Below, piece by piece: positions 54,809-64,000 of a stretch of 64,000 nucleotides of DNA (its first letter is position 1; each line of letters opens with the position of its first letter). Both the position numbers and the translations under genes were made by a program. The notes below the pieces were generated by a model that was not told where the DNA came from, did no database searches, and was given only the letters and a program-made list of their open reading frames with translations. The stretch is from Ashinkailepas kermadecensis (lineage: Eukaryota; Arthropoda; Thecostraca; Neolepadidae). Location of the stretch: NCBI GenBank assembly GCA_034440615.1, contig JAOTOM010001596.1:1-64000 (forward strand), written 5' to 3'.

Positions 54809-55044
54809 CTGCGGAACTTGTGATCAGTGGCGAAGCTTTTAAGTCTGCGATAACTCCCCGTCGTTCTAGCTGACGACAGATCCGTTATGTTGTGAGACGC
54901 TTAATATTCGGACCTTCACATGACAACTCCCGCCGCTCTAGACAACGGTAGGCCTGTTACGATGTGAGACACTTCATCTGCAGAGCTTCACATGACATCG
55001 CGGCAAGTTTTGGCATAAAGGATTAATGCATTGCCTTTTCAGAC
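54809..55044. other. Unassigned spacer
   Basis: Contains two related segments (CCGCTCTAGACAACGG.. and CGTCGTTCTAGCTGACG..) followed by TTA(T/C)G(A/T)TGTGAGACRCTT, a diverged two-copy repeat. No gene seen. Confidence 0.4.
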
Positions 55045-55059
55045 AAGGAAGCTCTTGTT

Positions 55060-55720
<661 letters not shown>

Positions 55721-56034
55721 TAGCCCTTGAACGTACGGTACATTCTCTTGAAATGCTCCGTTCATTTGCATTCCCGCCTAAGGAGGCCATCTTCGCATAC
55801 GTCCTGCTGTGAACGGTTAATTCGGCGGTACTTCCTCGGGCAGAGCGGAATAAGTAGAGCGGACCGGGCATAATGCACCGTATGTAGTTTATGGGCGGAC
55901 ATGTTTGGACGCTTTTGGACAATTTCTAACCGTGTCACGCTTCGACCGTTCCGTCTCGCCGATTAGACCGTGACCCTTTTGGAAGATTAATATTTGCCTT
56001 GGGCTGCAGCGTGTCGTGTCCTAATCAGAGGCGC
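55721..56034. other. Unassigned sequence
   Basis: About 310 bp after the CT tract. No gene seen. Confidence 0.35.
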
Positions 56035-56169
56035 AGCTAAGTGTGGTATGGGGGGGGGGGGCGGTTCCCCCTTAGTAACCGAACATGCAATATATTATTT
56101 TTTTTAATGATGCCACTCAAAACCAAAAATTTTCGACGCGATTTGCATGCTGAAGGTGTTCTCTATTTC
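56035..56169 (+). repeat. Interspersed repeat family D, copy 2
   Basis: Partner of 14501-14665: GGCGCAGCTAAGTG, a G run, CCCCCTTAGTAA, and AAACCAAAAATTTTCGACGC. It lies directly upstream of family A copy 2, so D may be the 5' part of A or a separate neighbour. Confidence 0.5.
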
Positions 56170-57003
56170 ATGACACTTATTTGAGGACTCCCTCTTAACC
56201 CTCGGTGTGGTCCTTTTCCACCACCCCCTCTAAGTTTTTTTCGCACATAGTGAACAAGTGGCATTCGGCAACGCGCCGAAATTTGGCATATTCCTATTCC
56301 ACCTTAATTTAACATGTCGTGTGAATATTTTAAGGTCAGATCATCGACGGTCACGGAGTTAGTTAAGGTCAAGTGAGGTCACCTCCAAATTCGTTGAACC
56401 AGTCGTCACGCTTCAACGTGTAAGGATATTTTGGTAAACCTTTCAGGGTTTACCTTCATGAACGCAACAAAACTCACCAGAAGAATTGTGGGATCTTTTA
56501 GTTTTTCATGACTTATTTGTTTTGCATATTTTCCCATTAGGGAAAAAATCGAAGATTTTGTCATGGTAATTACTTTTTTAGGCTAAGTTTGCCTAATGCA
56601 GCATTTCGCGATGCGCTCTGTGCATTAGAAAAAGAAAAAGAAAACATTTTGCAAATTTCAAGGCATATTTTTGTTCTACATATTTTTGTGCGTAAACATT
56701 TTACGACCATGGTCCATTTCGCCTTCCTTTTCTGATCCCAAATAAGTTTTGTTTTTAAAATGTTCCCCAAAATGAACTCCCCAGAGCCAAAAACATGAAG
56801 TCAGTCGTGACCTCATACACCCTAGTGCCGACACTTTTTGAGGGGATAATTTTTTAGGGGTGGTCTCATCATGCGCTTTCCGATGACACCTCTGTCGCTT
56901 TCGTTCGACACTTTGTTTGGTGATTTGAGAGGGTTATATAATGACCTCCCTCCCCCTCCCCTGAGACGGGGTGTGAGGACCTGACCGGAAAGACGGTAGG
57001 ACA
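56170..57003 (+). repeat. Interspersed repeat family A, copy 2
   Basis: Partner of 618-1465, same orientation, with the anchors given there. It ends in CCTCCCCCTCCCC...GACGG..GTGNGGACCTGACCGGAA, matching GATGCTCGATCTTACCGGAA of copy 1. Confidence 0.75.
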
Positions 57004-57647
57004 ATCCTGGCTGCACAACTGGTCCTAATTGATACACCGAGGCTTTTAATGTTTTACCTATCGGATTCCACCGCATTAAGTACACTTATTTCTTTGTTTG
57101 TTCAAAAGCAGGGTTTTATGCTGGAAGCACGTGTGCCGGTTCAGCTGACACCGACTAATGGCCCTCCAGCCATCCGCCGGTCACGCGTTTCTGTCGGCAC
57201 CCCACGCGACCTGCGGTCCCGAGCCCGAGTGCCCGCGTGGCTGACGTCAGTCGGATGGAGTGTGCCGCGCTGAACGGTCTCATCGCTGCATAATTCCTCG
57301 GTCACATATGATGCTGCCGCCGCACAGTTCTGCGGTCTACGGTTTGTAGATTGGATTTTTACAAATCGTACGGCTTTGCGGGCTGCGGAAGCAGTGTTCA
57401 CAATTGTTACGGGGTCCGCACGGCAATCGTAAGTCAGGGGACTTACGGCCGCCACCAACACGCCGCAAGCCATTTGTGACCAAGGCACGATGACAGTAGG
57501 CCTGCCCTGGGGCCTGGACTGAGACTGGCCATCACGGCGCCGCAAGGGCGCCGCAAGGGCGCCGCAAGGAGACCTTGCGGCGGCCGCACCAACCGTGAGG
57601 CCTCCTTACTGTCACCTCACGGTGCTCTTGCTGCCTCCATGAGATGG

Positions 57648-57674
57648 CCGTACGATGTTCTAAATATCGTACGG
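57648..57674. repeat. 9-bp inverted repeat CCGTACGAT/ATCGTACGG
   Basis: Perfect 9-bp arms around a 9-nt loop, with two further direct copies of CGTACGAT downstream at about 57701 and 57741. Confidence 0.7.
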
Positions 57675-57764
57675 CGGCCGTGCAGTGACTTTAGGGCTGC
57701 CGTACGATGGCCTAACGGCAACCGTACAGTTGGCGGCCGCCGTACGATCATCATTCTGAAGAGG

Positions 57765-57773
57765 TATATATAG
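57765..57773 (+). promoter_or_regulatory. TATA box upstream of the Harbinger transposase ATG
   Basis: TATATATAG lies 32-40 bp upstream of the ATG at 57805. That spacing would place a pol II start site at or just before the ATG, so the 5' leader would be very short. Confidence 0.55.
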
Positions 57774-57804
57774 TGCTTGGTGTGACACTAACCAGATCGT
57801 CAAG

Positions 57805-59090
57805 ATGGCGTTGATTCCACCACAGAGACTGCGCGTGGCACACCTGAGATTACGACTGAGGCAGATCCACCGCCGGCAGGAAGAAATTATAGCAGCTATA
57901 GTAGTGTTAGAAGACGAGCGGGCCCGTCAGGAGAGAAGAAGACGAGTGGTGTGGGTGAAGTCCTGGTTATTGCGGCGTTCCACCCTGGGACACTACGACA
58001 CCCTGATGCAGGAACTCATGAGGGAGTACCGGGGGATTTCAAGTCCTATCTGCGCATTGAGCCCGCCATGTTTCGTGAGATGCTGGACCGGCTACTTTCC
58101 AGAATTATGAAGAGCGATGACAGCAGGCCTGCCCTGGCGCCTGGACTCAGACTGGCCATCACGTTGTGCTTTCTGGCGAGCGACGGGTGACTCGTACCAC
58201 AGTCTGGCGTTCAATTTTCGTGTTGCCCATAACACTATCTCCATCCTGGTGCCCCAGGTGTACAGTGTCATTGCAGCCAAGTAAAAAGATGAGGTCCTGG
58301 TGCTCCCTTCGACCCATGACGCTTGGCGAGGAGTGGCAAGTGGCTTCTCCAGAAGATGGAACTACCACCATTGCTGCGGGGCAAGAGACGGCAAACACGT
58401 TCCCATAAAGAAACCAAAAAAATCCGGCACCGCATACTATAACTACAAAGGGTTCTTCTCCATTGTTCTCTTGGGGCTCGTCGAAGCGGACTATATGTTC
58501 CTGCTGGCGCGAGGGGATCCATATCTGATGCCGGTGTGTTCAACGAGTCAACTCTGGAACCCGCTCTTCATGAGGAACCCTTGGCCTGCCTCCGCCTGAC
58601 CGCCTGCCCGATGACAACCAGGATACGCCGTACTTTATTGTGGGGATGACGCTTTCCCTCAACGCAGATACTTCGTCAAGCCCTATTCCCACCGATATCT
58701 CGACCATGAAGAAGAAAGAATCTTCAATTACCGTACAGCCTGTGGCAGGACGGTGATAAAGAACGCCTTCGGATACTTGCCATGCGCTTCCGATGCCTGC
58801 TGATGCCGTTGCCGACCAAGCCGGAGAACGCTATTTTGATTACCAAGGCCTGTGTCATCCTACACCAGATTATGTGACTGAGATATCTCAACCTTCAGAA
58901 TGCAGACCTAGACCAGGAAAGACACGACGGACAGATAATACCAGGTGCGTGGAGAGACCAAGTCATGATGCACGAAATGCAGATCGTCGGACGTGCTCCC
59001 CGTGAGACCCGTGAAGGTCCGCACAGCACTGAAGTAGCAGCTACTGCAGCGAAGCTGGCAGCATACCCTGACAAGAGGCGGCCCTGAACT
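57805..59090 (+). pseudogene. PIF/Harbinger (HARBI1-like) transposase, inactivated
   Basis: A DDE-type nuclease that would cut and paste its own element. The ATG is at 57805, followed by an Arg-rich helix and VVWVKSWLLRR..LGHYDTLMQEL, the family's N-terminal signature. A frameshift near 58035 leads to FKSYLRIEPAMFREML and RPALAPGLRLAITL. Another near 58186 gives YHSLAFNFRVAHNTIS. A TAA stop lies at 58282-58284. The DDE core follows: ARDGKHV (first Asp, about 58390), YYNYKGFFSIVLLGLV, a frameshift near 58515, then SISDAGVFNEST with the second Asp. After more shifts come GDDAFP and RTVIKNAFG, where the family normally has Glu before NAFG. The tail reads NADLDQERHDG and VGRAPRETREG to about 59086. 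Multiple frameshifts, a stop and the Glu-to-Lys change mean it is dead. Family assignment is by motif recognition. Confidence 0.88.
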
Positions 59091-59130
59091 ACAACTATTA
59101 GCACTCTGAACTGTGTACTGTGATTGACTA

Positions 59131-62100
59131 GACATAAAGACATAAAAGATCAGTGCAACTATGAGCCACAAGGGCCCTTCTTGGTTGCACTTTGTACACT
59201 GAACCAGTTGCCCACCAAATCTGTCAATCAACCCTCCCTGGAATACAGAAAAACAAGCCCCCTATTCTTATAATGATTGTCTATGCCGTTTTTAAAGATG
59301 TTCAGTGTGTTGCTACTGACAATTGTTCCTGGCAGCTGGTTCCAGTGTTCTACTACCCTGTTGGTGAAGAAAGACTGTCTTAACCTTGTCCTGCTGTGAT
59401 TAACTTTAATTTTGAATTGATGACCTCTAATTGCATCATTTCTGTTAAATTCAAACATTTCCTTGAGATATCCCTGTTCCTGACCATGAACAAATTTAAA
59501 AACCTCGATGAGATCTCCTCTCAGCCTTCTATATCTAAGTGAAAACATATTCAATTTCTTCAATCTTTCCTCATATGCCAGGTTGCCTATACCATTAACC
59601 ATTTTTGTTGCCTCTCTTTTGTACTCTCTCTAAAAGCCAACAATCTTTCTCATAACTAGGGGACCAAGCTTGGACACAGTATTCTAAATGTGGCCTGACA
59701 TATGCACAGTAAAGCTTCCTGATGACCTCCTCATTTTTGTATGACACATTCCTCTGTATCGCCCCAAGCATTCTTAGTGCCTTCTTCCTGGCTTCTTTGG
59801 TCTGTTCTGATGCCCCCAATTTTGTGTTCAAAATAACACCTAAGTCCTTCTCCTGCTGAGTCACAGATAGTACTTGGCCATCCATCAAGTATGGCGCCTT
59901 CATATGCTGCCTACCTACATGCATGAATTTGCACTTATCAAAATTAAACTTCATTTGCCATTTTTCGGACCACTTCACAAGCTCGTCTAAGTCGTTCTGC
60001 AGCAAAACCTGCTCATTGTGCCCTGTTATTGCCCTAAAGATCTTCAAATCATCCGCAAATTTCAAAACCTTACTGCTTAGGCCACATTCAATGCTATTCA
60101 CAAATATAATGAACAACAGTGGCCCCAGTACCGACCCCTGAGGGACTCCACGCAGAACATTTTGCCATGATGACTTTGTACCATTAAGCATCACTCTCTG
60201 CTGTCTATCTGAAAGCCACAACTCAATCCATTTTAGGATGCTACCTGCAATGCCATGGACCTGAAGCTGCATCATTAACCGTTTATGGGGTACCTTGTCA
60301 AAGGCCTTACTAAAGTCAAGATATGCTACATCAACCTGATTTCCCTGATCAAATCGTTCTGTAGCAAAATTTAAAAAGTCCAAGAGATTTGTGAGACACG
60401 ATCTCCCTTTTCTAAACCCATGTTGAGTATCTTGAATCAATCTGTTTCCTTCCAGAAAACTAACTATTCTATCTTTGATAATTTATTGAGTACCTTGCAG
60501 ACTAGGGATGTGAGGCTTACTGGCCTATAATTTTCAACTTTCCCACTTTCTCCTTTCTTGAAAATAGGAACTACATTTGCCCTTTTCCAATCTGTTGGAA
60601 TTTCATTTTGTGAAACTGATCTACAAAATATTATACTAAGTGGAATTGCCAGTTCCTTTTCAGCTTCCCGCAATACCCTAGCATAAATTCCAGCAGGTCC
60701 TGCTGCCTTGTTTGGCTTTATTTTTCTGATATAATTGAAAACAACATCACTATCAATGAAATCAACATTGTGTATCTGATCATCTGTCACTGAACTGTGG
60801 TTCACGGTTGGCAAATTTGGCACATCCTCCACTGTAAACACTGATTTAAACTGCTTGCTCAGCTCCTCAACCATCTCACCATCCTCACTCAATATAGTCC
60901 CATTTACTTCCAGTGGACCAATTGTGCTTGAAACTTTACTTAGCTTGTAGAAACTAAAGAACTTTTTACTGTCCCCACTACAGTTCCTAGCCAAATCCAA
61001 TTCTTTTGCCCGCCTTGCTGCTCTGGTTTTCTGCTTCACAGCATCTATAGCTTTTTGATACGACCTTAGATTTACGATATTTGAAGCTTCCTTAAATACT
61101 CTAAATGCATCTTTCTTAGCCTTAATTGATCTTCTCAAATCTGGTGTAAGCCATGCTGGCTTTCCTACCCTTCTTTTGCGCCTTTGCTTTTGGGGGACAT
61201 GTCTAATCTGAATTTCCCTCAAGTAAGATTTGAACTTTTCCCACATTTCACAGGCATTTAAATAACAAAAATATTCTTCCCATTTTATGGCACTTAAAGC
61301 CTCTCTCATGGAGTCAAAGTCTGCCCTGTTAAAATTTGGAATCTTTGCCAAGTTATCCTTGATTGTCCCTGCTATTTGTACCTTAAATCTCACTATGTTA
61401 TGGTCACTTCTTCCCAGAGTTTCTCCTACAGTCAAGTCTTGAACTAAATCACTTAAATCTGAGAAGACAAGGTCCAAGAATGAGCCCTGCCTGGTTGGTT
61501 CCATTACAAACTGGTGTAAGAACTCACGAACCTCTTCAAGGCATTTCCTAAACAGTTTACATGATGGGGAGCCAACACCAACATTTTCATATCCTTTTAG
61601 ATTAAAGTCACCAAGAATAAGGCATTTCCTCTGAAAGTTTCTACTGATTTCCTCACAGATCACCTTATCGAGCTCCAGTTGCTGATAATGTGGCAAGGTT
61701 CCTGATCGATACAAAGCTCCAATCCTCAGTTTATTGCTGTTGCCTCTTCCCACAGCAACATCAAGCCCAATGGACTCCACAGACACATTTTTTACCCCAT
61801 CTGCTACTTTCTGAGAACTGTATAAGCTATTCACATAGAGCATTACACCTCCACCTTTCACTGCTGGAGCCCTATTGCATGAAAACATATTGTATCCCTA
61901 GATCTCATAGTCCTGCAAGTTATCCCCAAAATATCCCTCACTGACCCATGCCTCAGTAATGCAAACAAAATCTGGTTTCTCCTCAGCAACATAGCACTTG
62001 AACTCATCAAAATTGGATCGAATGCTCTGAGCATTAAGCATCATACACTTAACAAAAGTTCCATAACCCTCTTTGTCTGTTTCATGTTGAGTAGCTCTAT

Positions 62101-62460
62101 CATCTCTGGATGAGCTACCACTCTGCCCCTTGATCTACTGCTACCCCTATTTGCTGACTGTGAGGTGTTTGCAAGACTTCTCTCTCTATTAGCTACATCC
62201 CCCCATGACCTGCCTAGTTTCCCTGTTTCTTATTGAGAGCCTCCTCATACCTATTGCTGAGCAATTCAAATCCTCTCTTGCTCAAATGTAACCCATCTAA
62301 TGCAAACATTTCAGTCCTCCCCCAGAAATCCCCCCACAAATCCAAGAACCCCACCCCAAGTTCCTTACAAATCTTGGCCACCCTGGTATTCAGCCCAATG
62401 GCCCTCGAGTACCACTCTATGCTTGCGTTAACCATAGGGAGGATGGATGTCACTGTAGGG
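59131..62460 (-). mobile_element. CR1-like non-LTR retrotransposon, nearly full length
   Basis: On the minus strand: ORF1 tail with an esterase-like domain (ends 62214), ORF2 with an AP endonuclease and reverse transcriptase (62045-59228), a roughly 95-bp 3' UTR, and a 3' end with tandem TTTATGTC-type repeats (59131-59148), as in CR1-group elements that end in short direct repeats rather than poly(A). ORF1 is incomplete, so the element is probably 5'-truncated near 62460-62620. The 3' end lies about 45 bp beyond the last recognisable Harbinger codon, so CR1 probably inserted into or next to that transposon. Confidence 0.88.
59228..62045 (-). pseudogene. CR1-like ORF2: AP endonuclease plus reverse transcriptase
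   Basis: This protein would nick target DNA and copy the element's RNA there. I chose the ATG at 62045 because MLNAQSIRSNFDEF is the usual endonuclease start; the frame opens slightly further upstream. Endonuclease motifs are CITEAW, CLILGDFN and GRSDHNIVRF. RT motifs in order are VPIFKKG..ENYRPVSLTS, YLDFSKAFDKVPH, GVPQGSVLGPLLF, the catalytic KFADDLKIF, and KDLGVILNT, followed by HLEYCVQAWSP and a C-terminal domain with LKMLNMFSL-type (here LKKLNMFSLRYRRLRGD) sequence. Lesions: an in-frame TAG at 61898-61900, a one-base loss near 60481 (before the RT fingers/palm piece IVSFLEGNRL), and a one-base gain near 59610. Catalytic residues are otherwise intact, so the copy is fairly young but cannot make the whole protein. 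Confidence 0.92.
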
Positions 62461-62618
62461 GTGGCGGCTCTGCCGTCGGTGGGGTGTGGGGGTGGTGGCT
62501 TCGGTGGTTTGGCGGGTGTGGCTGGTGAGGGGTGTGTAGGGTGTGATGGGGTGTGTGACTGGGGAGGCTGCGTGTGTGAGTCGTGTGAAGTGGGAGAGCT
62601 GATGAGTGTGTGAAAAGT
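62214..62618 (-). pseudogene. CR1-like ORF1 C-terminal part, SGNH/GDSL-type esterase domain
   Basis: The frame is open on the minus strand from just after a TGA at about 62620 to the stop at 62214. Its N-terminal half is Pro/Thr/His-rich low complexity. The C-terminal half has NTRVAKICKELGVGFLDLW..FWGR and DGLHLSKRGFELLS. The DGLHLS.RG box carries the Asp-x-x-His pair of SGNH esterases, a domain known in ORF1 of CR1/L2-group retrotransposons. The oxyanion and Ser blocks that should lie upstream are missing, consistent with 5' truncation. Whether the Pro-rich part belongs to the element or to flanking DNA is unclear. Confidence 0.75.
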
Positions 62619-64000
62619 AATTCACTTGGGCTGACTCTTGATTTTAGACTGGGCTAATTATCTCCTTTGCTGATTGTGCCTCTGTCGGGGATGTGTTGTG
62701 CTGTGTTTCCACGCCACCTCAACCACACATTCCCCAAACCCCAGCCGGCTTGTTGTTGTTTGAGCTACCGTCCCTAACACGAATTTATACGTGTGCGAGG
62801 TCAAAGTTTTGGGAACACCATATAGGTAAATGAGTGCGTCTAGCCAAATTAGAAAGATTACGTTGTATTTAGAAAAGTAATGATAAGGCAATTTGCCCTT
62901 GGTTACAATGAAATGTTCCTAGATGGGACTTTTGGATGCTAATAGTAGTATAATTTTGTACAATGTACCGCACGAAATAGGTGCCTGTGATTGAGCCCCA
63001 AGTGGCTTCGCTGGTCTTAAAGCTACCTAAGCACTTCATTCTCCTCATTCACTTCATTCGCTCGTCTCATTCATTCTATCCTTATTAATTAATGAAATAC
63101 TTGGTCCCCAAATTTTGCTCCCCCTCCCTCTGCGGTCACAAACACATATATCGACGGATCATTGCTCTATTTTTGAAGGTAGGCTGGCCGAATATGTAAA
63201 TCTTCCCTGCCATCATAGCTGGCCTCGCCATTGTTGCGTGTTCTCGCCTGGATGAAGGCTTAATGCTACGGGGCTCATCGTACTGGCTCCGAGGGCTTAT
63301 ACAAGTGCTCTGGTATCTTTGACTGACCTACCCTAGCTTTAAATGAAGGTCGGTGCCGCGCCGGGCCTTATCCGCCGTATACTGATACTGTGCGACCAGG
63401 TAAACGTGCTCACGAGCGGGCACGGATCCCTACCACGTTGGGCACGTCCCCGGCCGTCTTTATAACCTAGCCTGTCCTACCCTTTCAGCCTCGGGGCTTA
63501 TGGCACGCCAAATCCGTCCGACCTTCCCCCGCCCCGAAGGCTACACGGTTCCGTGCCGAAACGTATAGCGAACGGGGGCGGACTCACGACCTTGCAGTGT
63601 TTTGCTTTAACCTAGTGTTTGGCGCCAAACTCGACGGACGCAAGGTGGGGCTCGACAGCCCATCCGACCTTGCATACTTTGCCCGCCCCCGCTGCGCTAC
63701 TGGATCACAGAAGCCAGCGGGCTTTTGCAGTCAAAAACCAGAGCATGTGCTTAATGCCCCCAAAGTACACGGTCATCGCACCCCTTCTCGCAATTGGACA
63801 TCATCCAAACGCAGATCATATATATTTATATAAACAACATTAATATTCTAGTCAAGTTAACAACTGGCTTTCCACTCATTACCTTACCCAGGAACGTTTA
63901 GTCCATGAGAGGACGGCTGGCAGGTCGACTCCTCGCTTATATTGGGATGTACTTTATATGGCATTATTGTTCCTGCTCCGCCGCTGTTCTCGTCCATCAC
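62619..64000. other. Unassigned sequence
   Basis: No gene or element recognised in the last 1.4 kb. GC-rich 63240-63720 contains small frames without recognisable motifs. Confidence 0.35.

Larger units (their letters stand above)
57004..57804 (+). other. 5' region of the PIF/Harbinger element
   Basis: No gene. It contains a 50-bp copy of a piece of the downstream transposase (57487-57536, matching 58116-58165), a triplicated GGCGCCGCAAG block (about 57537-57571) with an inverted CCTTGCGGCGGC after it, and repeated GCCGTACGAT motifs at 57647, 57699 and 57739 plus an inverted ATCGTACGG at 57666. The outer boundary and terminal inverted repeat of the transposon were not identified. Confidence 0.5.

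Overview
The window looks like accessory DNA from a metazoan nuclear genome, most likely a marine invertebrate. Evidence: metazoan-type mobile elements (a CR1-like non-LTR retrotransposon, a PIF/Harbinger transposon, two decayed Penelope-like elements), a eukaryotic tRNA-Ala gene whose body resembles invertebrate tRNA-Ala, no bacterial-style dense coding, and very many minisatellites. Lancelets (Branchiostoma) are known for abundant minisatellites and CR1-like elements and are one candidate, but I cannot fix the taxon from sequence alone. I found no convincing host protein-coding gene in the 64 kb; almost every long open frame lies over a tandem array whose unit happens to lack stop codons.

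Layout. 0-11.5 kb: mostly unassigned sequence carrying old interspersed repeats: one member each of families A and C, two of family B, a Penelope-like endonuclease remnant on the minus strand at 3.7-4.0 kb, a 438-bp MITE with 68-bp terminal inverted repeats at 4,981, and a fold-back element at 8.8-9.5 kb. 11.8-15.1 kb: a long, strongly diverged minisatellite-like tract. 16.2-23.8 kb: a series of unrelated tandem arrays (periods about 51, 6, 80, 43, 89, 51 and 12 bp). 24.7-25.8 kb: a second, plus-strand Penelope-like pseudogene with a recognisable RT tail and GIY-YIG endonuclease.

28.1-34.7 kb: further arrays in close succession (41, 34, 12, 36, 28 and 5 bp), with remnants of the 41-bp unit embedded in the neighbouring 34-bp array. 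35.6-37.3 kb: a cluster of pol III-type sequences (an intact tRNA-Ala(AGC), a tRNA-like sequence with good A and B boxes, and a tRNA-like segment bounded by inverted repeats). 37.5-38.7 kb: a roughly 1-kb DNA transposon that has split a 28-bp minisatellite. 40.4-47.6 kb: the dominant feature, a 7.3-kb array of a 43-bp unit with an indel-rich core and higher-order duplications towards its right end.

49-55.7 kb: many smaller arrays, ending in a CT/T tract with a 70-nt T run. 56.0-57.0 kb: second copies of families D and A. 57.0-59.1 kb: a dead PIF/Harbinger transposase gene with a recognisable TATA box and promoter region. 59.1-62.5 kb: a nearly full-length but broken CR1-like element (minus strand) whose 3' end lies immediately beside the Harbinger coding remnant. 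62.5-64 kb: unassigned. By my own coordinates, clear tandem arrays cover roughly a quarter of the window. Nothing here works as a gene pathway; the sequence is best read as a graveyard of transposons interleaved with minisatellites.
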